DNA of 64,000 nucleotides from Cytophagales bacterium (GTDB lineage Bacteria; Bacteroidota; Bacteroidia; Cytophagales; Cyclobacteriaceae), in assembly GCA_022360055.1 (NCBI GenBank), contig JAKSDO010000192.1, positions 1-64,000 on the forward strand, written 5' to 3'. How positions within the stretch are numbered: position 1 is the stretch's first letter; each line of letters starts with the position of its first letter. A model generated the notes under the pieces. It did no database searches. It saw only the letters and a program-made list of their open reading frames with translations, and was not told where the DNA came from. The translations under genes were made by a program, and so were the position numbers. Shown here in pieces: positions 8,749 to 18,223 of this stretch.

Positions 8749-8852
8749 AGACTCAAATGCAATGCCTGCGGTGTTTATGAATCTATGCTTCCTTCGGGCC
8801 CAAACCTGCCTCAGTTGTTTACAGTTGTGAAAAAAACGGAAATTGCCTAAGA

Positions 8853-8942
8853 ATGAATCCCGAAAAGTTTCCGGCCTTTATGGAGCGGGAACTTCAGAAT
8901 GTCATTATATTGCCGGGAAATTATTTGGACAGATGCTCATGA
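8853..8942 (+). other. Short upstream ORF overlapping the deacetylase start
   Basis: This is a 29-codon ORF (MNPEKFPAFMERELQ...) whose TGA at 8940-8942 overlaps the ATG at 8939 in an ATGA arrangement. Such overlaps often couple translation. It has no recognisable motif. It could be a leader peptide or a chance ORF. Confidence 0.25.
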
Positions 8943-9874
8943 GAATTACCGTATTAATCGCACTTCTCTTCGCCTTCCGGATTTCTTTTAGCCAGACCGG
9001 GGAAATCTGCATTACTTTTGATGATCTCCCGGCGGTTACTTATGATTTCAAAGGCATTGAATTCAAACAGCAGCTTATCGGCAAGCTTATAAAAACCTTT
9101 GATGTGCACAAGATCCAGGCCATCGGATTTGTAAATGAAAGCAGGCTTTACGAGGGGGGCACATTGGTTGACGAGCGTGTAGCTTTATTGAGAATGTGGC
9201 TTGATGGAGGCTACGAATTGGGCAACCATACCTATGCGCACAAGGATTATCATAAAGTCTCATTCAACGAATTTACCGGGGATATACTGAACGGTGAACA
9301 GGTATGCAGAGACCTTGTAAAAGAATACGGGCAGGAGTATAGGTATTTCCGGCATCCCTTTCTTCATATCGGTCCGGATAAAGAAAAACATGATGCCCTG
9401 AAATCTTTTTTAAATGATCACAACTACATCGAAGCTCCTGTTTCGATTGATAACGATGATTACATGTTTGCTTATGCTTATAGCAAAGCCAGGACCCAGG
9501 ACAATAAGGCATTGATGGCAAAAATCGGGAATGCCTATGTCGATTACATGGAAAAGAAACTGTTGTTTTTCGAAGGGCAGTCTCGGAAGCTACTTGGAAG
9601 AAATATAAAACATATTCTGCTTTTGCACGCAAATCTGATCGATGCCGATTATCTGGATGAACTGGCAAGACGATATCGCGATCACGGGTATCGTTTTATT
9701 TCCATGCGGGAAGCGTTGGAAGATGATGCTTACCAAATGCAAATTACGACCTATGGAAATTGGGGGATTTCATGGATCGACAGGTGGGCGTTGAGCGCTG
9801 GCAAAAAGGGGGATTTTTTCAAAGGAGATCCCCTTGTCCCGGACTATGTGAAAGCAGCTCTCGATAACCAATAG
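8939..9874 (+). CDS. Secreted polysaccharide deacetylase (NodB-type)
   Basis: The protein has 311 residues from ATG 8939. This start directly precedes a clean signal peptide (ITVLIALLFAFRISFSQ), and the longer upstream frame does not look coding. The carbohydrate esterase 4 motifs are present: ICITFDDLPA with catalytic base Asp 28 and metal ligand Asp 29, GNHTYAHKDYH with metal ligands His 97 and His 101, and YFRHPFLHIG as motif 3. It should remove acetyl or similar groups from an amino-sugar polymer outside the cytoplasm. It is followed 62 bp later by the osmC-like gene on the same strand. Confidence 0.88.
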   Translation: MRITVLIALLFAFRISFSQTGEICITFDDLPAVTYDFKGIEFKQQLIGKLIKTFDVHKIQAIGFVNESRLYEGGTLVDERVALLRMWLDGGYELGNHTYAHKDYHKVSFNEFTGDILNGEQVCRDLVKEYGQEYRYFRHPFLHIGPDKEKHDALKSFLNDHNYIEAPVSIDNDDYMFAYAYSKARTQDNKALMAKIGNAYVDYMEKKLLFFEGQSRKLLGRNIKHILLLHANLIDADYLDELARRYRDHGYRFISMREALEDDAYQMQITTYGNWGISWIDRWALSAGKKGDFFKGDPLVPDYVKAALDNQ

Positions 9875-9935
9875 CCAAATATAGCCATGTATTTCCGGTT
9901 TCTAAGTCGATCAGTTTTTAATTAAATAAAATACC

Positions 9936-10361
9936 ATGAGCAGTTTTGCGGTTGCAATCACAAAAGATACGTATACCACACAAGTAAGTACGCCGGATCA
10001 TATGGGCCTTACGGATGAACCCGTTGAGCTTGGCGGGCAAAATAAAGGACCCTCGCCCTACGACCTGCTGATGGGCGCTTTGGCCAGTTGTACGTCGATG
10101 ACCCTTAGAATGTATATAAACAGGAAGGGGTGGGATGTCAAACGCATACGGGTAAGAGTGGATTATTCCCGTGATTACCGGGAAGATTGCGCATCGGCTT
10201 CCGGCAACATGGAGAAAGTTGATGTCTTTGAACGCAAGATTTCTTTCGAGGGAGATCTTGACGGTAAAAAAAGAAGCAGGTTATTGGAAATTGCAAACAA
10301 ATGTCCGGTCCATTTAACCCTGGAAGGCCACGCAAAAATAAAAACACGCTTAGATGCTTAA
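9936..10361 (+). CDS. OsmC/Ohr family peroxiredoxin-like protein
   Basis: The protein has 141 residues. The two redox cysteines of the family are Cys 52 (LASCTSMTLRMY) and Cys 123 (ANKCPVHLTLEGH). GPSPYDLLMGALA precedes the first. These proteins reduce organic or fatty-acid hydroperoxides with dithiols. This one resembles the YhfA/OsmC branch rather than Ohr. It is cytoplasmic, with no signal peptide. The following epimerase gene begins 4 bp after its stop, so the two are almost surely co-transcribed. Confidence 0.9.
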   Translation: MSSFAVAITKDTYTTQVSTPDHMGLTDEPVELGGQNKGPSPYDLLMGALASCTSMTLRMYINRKGWDVKRIRVRVDYSRDYREDCASASGNMEKVDVFERKISFEGDLDGKKRSRLLEIANKCPVHLTLEGHAKIKTRLDA

Positions 10362-10364
10362 ATA

Positions 10365-11312
10365 ATGCGAATTGTAGTTATTGGAGGCACCGGACATGTG
10401 GGAACTTTTCTGGTGCCGCGATTGATAAATGACGGGCATGATGTGATTTCAATAAGCCGTCAGTTTAGGGAACCATATTTATCCGACGATGCCTGGACTT
10501 CGGTAGAACAAATTAAGATCGACCGAACGGAAGAGGAAGAAAACAACACATTTGGGAGCCGAATCCGTGAATTAAATGCGGATGTGGTCATTGACATGAT
10601 TTGTTTTAAGCCTGAAAGTGCCCGGATGTTAGTGAATGCGCTCGCTGGCAAGGTCAAGCATTTTTTACATTGCGGGACGATTTGGGTACATGGCCACAGC
10701 TTCGCAGTCCCGACCCTGGAGCATCAGCCAAAATCGCCTTTTGGAGCTTATGGGATCGATAAAGCTAAGATCGAAGCATATTTACTGGAACAGGCGGTGC
10801 GTATTGGTTTTCCGGTGACCCTGCTTCATCCCGGACATATTGTGGGGCCCGGATGGGTTCCCGTAAATCCTGCCGGCAACTTTAATTTGGAAGTTTTCAG
10901 CAAGCTGGCCTCCGGGCAAGGATTGGCCCTTCCCAATATGGGAATGGAGACGCTTCATCACGTCCACGCCGATGATGTGGCGCAGTGCTTCCAATGCGCT
11001 GTAAATAATTTTGACAACGCGGTCGGAGAGCATTTTCATGTGGTGTCCGATCAGGCGATGACTTTGCGCGGATATGCGGAAGCACTGGCGGAGTGGTATG
11101 GTTTTAAAGCCGATCTTCGATATTTGCCTTGGCAGGAATGGAAAGCGACCGTATCGGAAGAAGACGCCCGAAGCACCTGGGATCATATTGCCCACAGTCC
11201 GAATTGCAGCATTGAAAAAGCAAAGAGGCTCTTGAATTATCGTCCGTCCTATAGTTCATTGGAGGCTATAAAAGAAGCCCTGGTATGGTTGCGGGAGCAC
11301 GGTCGACTTTAA
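10365..11312 (+). CDS. NAD-dependent epimerase/dehydratase (extended SDR)
   Basis: The protein has 315 residues. The N-terminal Rossmann motif is GGTGHVG (residues 7-13). The catalytic pair appears as YGIDK (YxxxK), and LLHPGHIVGPGW and HHVHADDVAQ follow as in extended SDR epimerases. It probably oxidises, epimerises or dehydrates a nucleotide sugar or related compound. The exact substrate cannot be predicted. It begins 4 bp after the osmC-like gene and is followed 41 bp later by the SnoaL-like gene, which suggests a short operon with them. Confidence 0.85.
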   Translation: MRIVVIGGTGHVGTFLVPRLINDGHDVISISRQFREPYLSDDAWTSVEQIKIDRTEEEENNTFGSRIRELNADVVIDMICFKPESARMLVNALAGKVKHFLHCGTIWVHGHSFAVPTLEHQPKSPFGAYGIDKAKIEAYLLEQAVRIGFPVTLLHPGHIVGPGWVPVNPAGNFNLEVFSKLASGQGLALPNMGMETLHHVHADDVAQCFQCAVNNFDNAVGEHFHVVSDQAMTLRGYAEALAEWYGFKADLRYLPWQEWKATVSEEDARSTWDHIAHSPNCSIEKAKRLLNYRPSYSSLEAIKEALVWLREHGRL

Positions 11313-11353
11313 TTACACCGTAAGAGTTAATGTTAAACGTGAATTACATAACT

Positions 11354-11794
11354 ATGGATCATCAATTTACAGAGCGGGAACAAATCGCAGAAACCGTAAG
11401 TAAGCTGTTTGTTTTTACGGATAATCAGGAATGGATCAAGCTCCGGGAAGAGGTGTTTACATCCGATATTGAACTGGACATGGTTTCCATGGGAGCCGAA
11501 AAACCCGAAATAGTGTCGTCCCGGGAGATTTGTTATCGCTGGGAAAAGGCCTTCGCCGAGTTGGATGCCATCCACCACCAGGCTGGGAATTATTTGGTAA
11601 ATGTTCGCGACAACCAGGCGGAAGTTTATGCCTATTCCATTGCAAGTCACTATAAAGAAGCGGCAAGAAAAGGAAAGACAAGGGAGTTTGTGGGAAGTTA
11701 TGATTTACACCTGATGAAGACAACCGCCGGTTGGAGAATAGATAAATTTAAATACAATTTGAAGTACAGTACGGGAAATATGACGCTGGAGTAG
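11354..11794 (+). CDS. SnoaL/NTF2-like protein
   Basis: The protein has 146 residues from ATG 11354 (MDHQFTERE); an in-frame ATG at 11330 would add eight residues. The NTF2 cone fold is suggested by an N-terminal helix (REQIAETVSKLFVFTDNQEW), EVFTSDIELDMVSMG, then VNVRDNQAEVYAYSIASHY and the final GWRIDKFKYNLKY. These domains serve as isomerases, hydrolases or polyketide cyclases, and many are unassigned. It is the last gene of the plus-strand run and converges with the DUF1801 gene. Confidence 0.72.
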   Translation: MDHQFTEREQIAETVSKLFVFTDNQEWIKLREEVFTSDIELDMVSMGAEKPEIVSSREICYRWEKAFAELDAIHHQAGNYLVNVRDNQAEVYAYSIASHYKEAARKGKTREFVGSYDLHLMKTTAGWRIDKFKYNLKYSTGNMTLE

Positions 11795-11805
11795 TTTGGA
11801 GCGGT

Positions 11806-12171
11806 TTATCCATAGTCAGTGGCGGATCTGTGCAAATCCAGGGCCTGATTCAGTATTTCCTTTATGATCTTAACCGGTAAGTCCTTTTCGGGATTTACTC
11901 TCAGAATTTTCATTTTTTTCCGATCTCCCATTTCGAGGCAAGGATGGTCCAGCCGCTTGCCCGCCGCCATTAAGATATAGGGCTCGCCGGTTTTTCTATC
12001 GGTCCACAGATAGCATATGATTTTATCTTTCCAACAGAAACAGGGCATGCCATATTTCAATGTTTCCCGGATATGATCATCCGAATTGAGGATGATCGCT
12101 CTCAGGGTCATTAGACAGCTTTTGTGAGGTTCGGTTTTGTCTAAATAAAAATGGAAGATCCCGTCTCTCAT
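11806..12171 (-). CDS. DUF1801 (YdhG-like) protein
   Basis: The protein has 121 residues. HIRETLKYGMPCFCWKDKIICYLW and GEPYILMAAGKRLDHP match the DUF1801/YdhG-YjhG fold family, a small cytoplasmic domain of unclear role related to frataxin-like folds. It converges on the SnoaL-like gene with an 11-bp gap. It may follow the MscS-like gene on the same strand, 32 bp after that gene's stop. Function unknown. Confidence 0.75.
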   Translation of the reverse strand: MRDGIFHFYLDKTEPHKSCLMTLRAIILNSDDHIRETLKYGMPCFCWKDKIICYLWTDRKTGEPYILMAAGKRLDHPCLEMGDRKKMKILRVNPEKDLPVKIIKEILNQALDLHRSATDYG

Positions 12172-12203
12172 AAACGATTAAAAATCTTATCCCGATAAAA
12201 TGA

Positions 12204-12914
12204 CTATTGCTTGATTGCGGTGAATTTTCTTTCGATTAATTCTTTTATTCGTTTCGATCCGCGTTCCGTATTTGTTTTACATGAGATTTCATAGGTCTTT
12301 ATCCCTGCCTTGCTTTCTTTCACATGAACGCGCAAATGTGATTTATGTGCGCACCAGGGTGAGTTGATTACCAATTGGCGAATTTTTCGCGATGTCACCG
12401 ACTCGTCCAGCCTCCCGTCAAGAAAGACTCTGATCAGACTTTCGCCACCCTGCGATTCCCGGATGTCCAATTCTATGGATCTCCGGTCGATCCGGGTGTA
12501 GGGCATCATGCAGGTACTTCCGTCATCTGTCTGTATCTCAATGAAAAGCAATCTGATTTTCTTGATCACTCCGCGCACCAGCCCGGATTTTAAATATTGG
12601 CCGTATGAAAGATTGTACCTGGTTTTTAATAGGATACCGGCAATATAATCTCTTAGGAAAAACCAGAAAAAAAGAATAACGGCCAGCGCCAGCAAAAGAT
12701 GAATAACATAGTTGAAAAACTGTGAACCATCAAAGAGAAGAGCGATCGCCCAAAAAGAAAAAACACTCCAAAATCCCAGTTCGAGTAACGGGAAATACCT
12801 GTTGACAAAACCAGGTATTCCGGTGCGGCCTTTTATGCTTGCCGTTCCTTTTCTCAGAAAAAAGTTAATTGTGAGAAAACCGATACAGATCACAAGAATT
12901 GAAAGTGTTTTCAC
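12204..12914 (-). CDS. MscS-like small membrane protein
   Basis: The protein has 236 residues and starts with GTG 12914, which overlaps the stop codon of the upstream transporter gene (GTGA), so translation is probably coupled. Three hydrophobic segments occupy about residues 3-20, 40-63 and 67-95. A domain like the MscS beta domain follows (GQYLKSGLVRGVIKKIRL, IQTDDGSTCMMPYTRI), then an alpha/beta C-terminus. The Gly/Ala-rich pore helix of classical MscS is not evident, so channel activity is uncertain. Pairing with a cation-chloride-cotransporter-like protein suggests a role in ion or volume balance. That is an inference from context. Confidence 0.72.
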   Translation of the reverse strand: MKTLSILVICIGFLTINFFLRKGTASIKGRTGIPGFVNRYFPLLELGFWSVFSFWAIALLFDGSQFFNYVIHLLLALAVILFFWFFLRDYIAGILLKTRYNLSYGQYLKSGLVRGVIKKIRLLFIEIQTDDGSTCMMPYTRIDRRSIELDIRESQGGESLIRVFLDGRLDESVTSRKIRQLVINSPWCAHKSHLRVHVKESKAGIKTYEISCKTNTERGSKRIKELIERKFTAIKQ

Positions 12915-15900
12915 AGCAGTTCCTTTTGTTTAAGTACCCGGACCACCTGAGGCTCGGCAAATGGATTTATCACATAGACTCCTTCGGATTTCTCAGTTAC
13001 CAGACCATTCAGTCGAAGCGGTCTCAGTGTTTTTTCAATTTCCAAAGTCGGGTAACCGTAGATTTGCTCCAGCTTTTTTATCGTCACGCGTTTATGCAAC
13101 TCAATTTGTTGAAGTAGCATTGCCGCTTCTTCGTCGAGATCATTCAGGATATCGGTATCAATATGTATCGGATAACGAATGAATAGTTGTTCGTTTTTAT
13201 AATTTGTGATGTTGCTCATCCAGGTATTTAACGCAACACCGGGATTCCCTTTTGTAAAGTCAAAATACCTGGTAAACAGTTTGGCCGTCCTGAGCTGGGA
13301 GATACTTTCTTCGTTCCGGTTGTCGAGGACAAAATTCAATCCACTTGACTGATGGCGTTTCATGATCAGGCTTTTAAGATTCCCGGAGTCAAAAGGTTGG
13401 CATTGAATTACTCCGATTAAGTGATCCTGAAGATTCAAAGCATTATTTGCCAATTCATAGGTGTATATATTCATGTTAATCACGAAAAGATATGAATCGC
13501 TGTGCCGGTCGACGTCGTGAATGATTTCCTCAATTACATTGAATCCGTCCGGGGACCGTTGCCACCAAAGCTCCAAATCATGAATTACAATTACGCTTTC
13601 GTATGGCAAGGTAGTATAGATCTCGGATTTGCTTCTCGGTATTCCGGTTACCTTTCCCAGCTCGCGTTCGAAGTCCTTTACATGGATCGATCCTTCCACA
13701 GGGGGGAAAATATGAAAGATCTTGCTACCGGTAAACTGCTTCCTCAACACATATTGACACATGGTAGTTTTACCGCAATTCCGTTCTCCGGTGATAATGA
13801 TACCGCCTTTTATCCCCGAGCGATAGCGTTCGATCGCTTTGTTAAACGCCCACTGTTCGCGTTTCATATCTACCCAAAATTCTTCTGAAATATTTGAGCG
13901 GCCGCTAAACAGGCTTTTGTAATAGTGCGGCATATTGTTTACCACTTTTGGAGATGGCGTGACCTGCTCTACTATATCCAGGATCTTCTCGTTTCTGGAT
14001 TTGTTTCTTTCTGTTTCGATAAGCCTTTTGGCGAGAAGCACGCCCTCGCTTTTTGTATACCAGACCTTGGCGAGATTACTCATGATCGAAGTACCAAATG
14101 CCCTTGTTCGATAACCCAGAACATCTTTTATCCTCCGGCTTTGGTAGCCCCTGAGCTGGCTTGTAAATACGCTTGAACTTTCAATTATCTTATAGGATGC
14201 CAGGGGTTCAAAGGCCTCTTCCAGGGCATTCTCAAACTGTTGACCGACATCGCCGAACATGATCTGTAAATCCTTTATTTTTTCATTGAGCAAATCAATC
14301 ATATCCTTGATTATGGAATCCTGGCTTCGCATTCCAAGTTCGGATTCATCACCCAAATTATCAATCCCAAATTTAGTCAGGTTCATTTGGTCATTGATCT
14401 CATGAATCAATCTTGCAGTCGCCTCCTCCGTTTTCCCAAGCTGGTCGGCCACCTGGCCTATAAATCGGGTTTCGAAAAAATGCCGGGTGATTTTTGATAT
14501 GGGGACGATTACAGGTTCCAGATTGCCTTTGTTGGAATCATTTTCGTGTGGCAGGGTCATTTCCTTTGGCAAACCATCAACCAATTTTATTACTTCCTGT
14601 GTCAATATTTCGAAATCTCTAAATACTTTTAAAGCGTGATCCACATGGATTACAACCTTTATTTCCCTGATTTTTTCAAGATCATTCACATTGGAGGCTA
14701 TGCCGGTGATCAAAGCTTTGATATCCCGCATTAATCGCTGATAAAAATTGACGTTGATGTTTGATTTATAATCATCGATAAGCTTGAGTACCCTGCTGTA
14801 AAAGGAGGTCATGATTATATCCGAATCAAGCTTGTTGTAGTAGAGTATCGCTTTTTCCGACCACTGTTCCGGAAACGACAGGATTTCCTTTCGCGCTCTT
14901 GAGGCCACTTTTTCGACGATCCTTTTCCTTTTAGCCTGTTTATTTATATGTATATTTTCAAGGCTGTATCCAAGATTTACAATTTCACGCCTGAAAGAAG
15001 CGAGGAGAATTTTCAATAGATTGGTTTGTTGTTGTTTAACGTCCTTTTCAATCTGTTGCAATTCCTTAAGCAGTTCTGTCTTTGCTTTTTCAAACTGAAG
15101 TTTTGTGAGTTTTTCAACGACAAATTTGTATCCTGTCTGATCGATAAAATCGTCAATGGCGTTGATTTGTGTTTTTAGAGAGTGGATAAATTTATATGAC
15201 CAGGTTTCAAATTTAAGAATCGTTTGATTTAAGGCGACAATCTGTTGATTTTTTAAATAACGTGCCGAAAGATCCTTATAGCGCACGTAAACCGGAATTG
15301 TTTTTTTAGCAAAGGGATATCTTGTTTTTTTCCATAGTTTAAACCATTTGAGCTTTAAAGGATCTTTTCTGTTTATTTTGAAGCTTATCTTATTGTGCTC
15401 GATTCTGAAATTATTCGATACGGATGAAACCCTGGAATTAAGTTCATCCAGATACCAGCCAATACCCTTATCGGTTATATGCTTCAACTCGTTGAATTTA
15501 TACGATTGCTTTTTCTCAAATAATGAGGTGATTTTATAGTAGAATTCATTCTTTATTTTGAAAAAGGCTTTGTTGCGCCTGAACTGATCCTCGATTTCGT
15601 TGGCCTTCCCGAAGTTTTGTGTGGTATTTTCAATGGATTCTTTCAAATTTCGGATCCAATCGTTTGATTCCAGGAAATGTGGCAGGAATGTTTTTTCATA
15701 GAACTTTCGGACAAGTTTGTCGGCTTCGGCATCCAACCTGGAAGCTTCTTCCGTTAGCAGCGGAAAAATAAACTGAGGGAGAGGAATCAGATCTATTTTT
15801 TCGTCCTTGACAACGGCTGCAATCTTTTCACTCAGCTCAAGATCGTATTCTTCAAACTGGCTTGAGGCATTGATCAGAAGTGTAGATCCCATCAATGGTA

Positions 15901-17986
15901 AAAGTTTGTTGATCTCTACCATGAATGAATCCATGTTTTCATATTTCCTGTTTGGTAAGCCGACAATGCACAGGTCTGCATCTGAAGAATCTCTTCCGAT
16001 GAGTTCAAAAGATGAAAGTTTTTCAACGGAATTATTTACAACGTTGATCTCAATGGCGATGCGATATTGGCTGACGATGCGATCGAGTGTCGTATAGACG
16101 CGCTCGATAAACAGCGCATTGTTTACCGGGACAAACAGACGGATCTTTACATCTTTCCAGAGCCGGCCACCGGATAGGTAACGTATAATGCTTATGGCCA
16201 TGGAGAGGTTGCTCCCATACCCGCTCCACCAGATATCTATGTTTTTATAAGTTCCGAATCCTCGCTTTTCATTATAGTTTAGAAATATGGAATTCAATTG
16301 ACTCTTGTTAAAGCTGCTGATCAAATCACCGAATTCCTTTTGCCTGTTCTCATTTTTTGTCCACCCCATGAGCACGGTATTCGGCTTTATGCCGGAGAAA
16401 CCATAGATCCGGGTGATCTCGTCAATCCCCAGGTAGATGTCCGGAGCGGTATACTTCAATGAAAAATAATTCCCGGTTTTATCCTCTTCCTGTTCGTCGT
16501 CCTTTTTCACCGAAGTTTGTTGGCCCGATAAGGCCAGCTCAAAAGCGGAGAGCATCCCCAGCTTTCCGCAGAGGTCTTTTCCCAATTGCAGCAGATGCGG
16601 ACGACTTCCGGACGCTCCGTGAAAAAGCAGGATGTTTGGCCTCCAATTTCTGTTGTGAACTATTTTAGAGCTTAGATATTCCAATCCTGATTTTACCAGG
16701 GAAGCCCAGACGCCGCTCCAGGTATCGCCGCTTTGAAGCGTGAGTTCTTTTCTTTTGAGCAGGAAGAATATAGATCCCAAAATAACCGAAGCTCCGATTG
16801 TCGCGAGAAAATCCAGTTGTATCATTACCAGCAAACAAGCTCCGGCGCCAATCAAACTGATCCAGATCGGAGTCTTAAATTCCGGTCTGAAGTCGACGCT
16901 TGTCCAGCGTTCGAATGCGCAACTTAAATTCAGAAAGCCGTATGTAGTGATAAAGAATATGGAGACTACCCGCGCAATCACATCCAGCTCTCCAATCAGT
17001 ATTCCCGCTTCGGCAATGAGGAACGTGAGCAGCAAGGCATTTCTGGGTTCGTTGGATTTCCCCACTCCTCGCGAGAACAATTTATGAGAAATCCCGTCGA
17101 CCGCTGTCGCCTGTAAAATCCTTGGCGCGCCGAGTATACTGCCCAATGCCGACGAGAGGGTGGCTCCCCAAATGCCCGCGACCACCAATTGCGGCAGCCA
17201 CGATATTTTCAAAAGGACTTTACTATCATTTGCCAATACTTCTCCGTCAACGGTATAAGCAAAGAACAAAGCCAGCCCAATGTACGCGACAAATCCGACA
17301 AATATCGCGGAGATCGATCCGATCGGAATGGACTTTTTGGGATTTTTTAAATCGCCGGACATACTTACCCCGGCCTCGAATCCTGTTACCGCCGGGAAGA
17401 AAATGCCGAATAACACCACCAACGGCACCTTCGAAACGGTGTTGTTTATTAACGGCGCGCCGGGAGTTAAGTCGTGACTCCCGAGAAAAACAGACAAAAG
17501 AGAGAGTACGATGGCCGCCATGATGAAGTACTGCGTTTTAATGGCGAGCGACGTACTTATAAAGGTAATCGTAGTTACCAACAGCAGCATTACACTCCCG
17601 GCAATACGAATATTATCCCGGGACACATCAAACCCCCAATAGGACAGAAAACTTTCGGAAAAACCAATCAGATACAGACTTACACTAAATGACAACCCGA
17701 CAAAAAGGGCCAATCCGAGGGTGCCGCCAATGGGTAGACCAAGACTTCTTGAGATCATGTAATAAGTTCCTCCGGCTTTTACTTTTTTATCGGTGGCAAT
17801 GGAAGAAACGCTCAATCCTGTGGAAAGAGATATAATATGCGCAACGACAATAATCCCGATCGTAGCAAGAAGCCCGGCCTGTCCCACGATCATGGGAAGC
17901 CGCAAATACATGATTACCCCCATAATGGTTAGTATGGAAGGAGTAAATACACCACTAAAAGTTCCGAATTTGTTTGTCTTGGACAT
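12911..17986 (-). CDS. SLC12-type cation-chloride cotransporter fused to coiled region and AAA+ ATPase
   Basis: The protein has 1691 residues. Residues 1-411 form about twelve membrane segments of the APC/SLC12 fold, beginning with [20 protein letters not shown]. Residues 445-710 resemble the SLC12 cytoplasmic domain: [41 protein letters not shown] and [12 protein letters not shown]. Residues about 750-1370 are highly charged and helical. Residues about 1375-1610 form an AAA+ ATPase with Walker [10 protein letters not shown] (Lys 1406), Walker B VIVIHDL (about 1465-1471), a sensor-1-like FVINMN and a sensor-2-like KGNPGVAL. The last 70 residues look like a winged helix. SLC12 proteins move K+ or Na+ with Cl- across the membrane; regulation by a fused ATPase is inferred. 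The frame is unbroken over 5 kb and overlaps the MscS-like gene. Confidence 0.85.
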   Translation of the reverse strand: MSKTNKFGTFSGVFTPSILTIMGVIMYLRLPMIVGQAGLLATIGIIVVAHIISLSTGLSVSSIATDKKVKAGGTYYMISRSLGLPIGGTLGLALFVGLSFSVSLYLIGFSESFLSYWGFDVSRDNIRIAGSVMLLLVTTITFISTSLAIKTQYFIMAAIVLSLLSVFLGSHDLTPGAPLINNTVSKVPLVVLFGIFFPAVTGFEAGVSMSGDLKNPKKSIPIGSISAIFVGFVAYIGLALFFAYTVDGEVLANDSKVLLKISWLPQLVVAGIWGATLSSALGSILGAPRILQATAVDGISHKLFSRGVGKSNEPRNALLLTFLIAEAGILIGELDVIARVVSIFFITTYGFLNLSCAFERWTSVDFRPEFKTPIWISLIGAGACLLVMIQLDFLATIGASVILGSIFFLLKRKELTLQSGDTWSGVWASLVKSGLEYLSSKIVHNRNWRPNILLFHGASGSRPHLLQLGKDLCGKLGMLSAFELALSGQQTSVKKDDEQEEDKTGNYFSLKYTAPDIYLGIDEITRIYGFSGIKPNTVLMGWTKNENRQKEFGDLISSFNKSQLNSIFLNYNEKRGFGTYKNIDIWWSGYGSNLSMAISIIRYLSGGRLWKDVKIRLFVPVNNALFIERVYTTLDRIVSQYRIAIEINVVNNSVEKLSSFELIGRDSSDADLCIVGLPNRKYENMDSFMVEINKLLPLMGSTLLINASSQFEEYDLELSEKIAAVVKDEKIDLIPLPQFIFPLLTEEASRLDAEADKLVRKFYEKTFLPHFLESNDWIRNLKESIENTTQNFGKANEIEDQFRRNKAFFKIKNEFYYKITSLFEKKQSYKFNELKHITDKGIGWYLDELNSRVSSVSNNFRIEHNKISFKINRKDPLKLKWFKLWKKTRYPFAKKTIPVYVRYKDLSARYLKNQQIVALNQTILKFETWSYKFIHSLKTQINAIDDFIDQTGYKFVVEKLTKLQFEKAKTELLKELQQIEKDVKQQQTNLLKILLASFRREIVNLGYSLENIHINKQAKRKRIVEKVASRARKEILSFPEQWSEKAILYYNKLDSDIIMTSFYSRVLKLIDDYKSNINVNFYQRLMRDIKALITGIASNVNDLEKIREIKVVIHVDHALKVFRDFEILTQEVIKLVDGLPKEMTLPHENDSNKGNLEPVIVPISKITRHFFETRFIGQVADQLGKTEEATARLIHEINDQMNLTKFGIDNLGDESELGMRSQDSIIKDMIDLLNEKIKDLQIMFGDVGQQFENALEEAFEPLASYKIIESSSVFTSQLRGYQSRRIKDVLGYRTRAFGTSIMSNLAKVWYTKSEGVLLAKRLIETERNKSRNEKILDIVEQVTPSPKVVNNMPHYYKSLFSGRSNISEEFWVDMKREQWAFNKAIERYRSGIKGGIIITGERNCGKTTMCQYVLRKQFTGSKIFHIFPPVEGSIHVKDFERELGKVTGIPRSKSEIYTTLPYESVIVIHDLELWWQRSPDGFNVIEEIIHDVDRHSDSYLFVINMNIYTYELANNALNLQDHLIGVIQCQPFDSGNLKSLIMKRHQSSGLNFVLDNRNEESISQLRTAKLFTRYFDFTKGNPGVALNTWMSNITNYKNEQLFIRYPIHIDTDILNDLDEEAAMLLQQIELHKRVTIKKLEQIYGYPTLEIEKTLRPLRLNGLVTEKSEGVYVINPFAEPQVVRVLKQKELL

Positions 17987-18070
17987 TGGTTATTGGAATG
18001 AGGTTATCGTCTGCTGCCCGCTCAAATAAACTTAATTAGGGGGGAAAATAGAAAAAGCTACGGTTAGATT

Positions 18071-18085
18071 ACATACGATGTATGT
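18071..18085. promoter_or_regulatory. Short inverted repeat in a divergent intergenic region
   Basis: The arms ACATAC (18071-18076) and GTATGT (18080-18085) surround a 3-nt centre, and a run of T follows on the plus strand. It lies between the divergent transporter gene (start 17986) and the aminotransferase gene (start 18224). An operator is possible; the symmetric arms are short, so chance is also possible. Confidence 0.3.
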
Positions 18086-18223
18086 TTTTTTTAATTGATG
18101 AATTATGAGAAAGATTGAATAGGGATTTTTTTTATATCAAAATGTATTTTTTGTAAGTAGGATGCGATAGTTATTTGTCTTCATTTAGAATATTTTTTTA
18201 GAAGCACAAAACAAGCAGAAATA

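Noticed and set aside
12204-12914. Firm call as a mechanosensitive channel
   Set aside because: The pore-lining Gly/Ala pattern of MscS is not evident, so only MscS-like is justified.
18071-18092. Intrinsic terminator at ACATAC-GAT-GTATGT plus T run
   Set aside because: It lies between two divergent gene starts, where no transcript is expected to end, and the stem is only 6 bp; kept only as a weak operator candidate.
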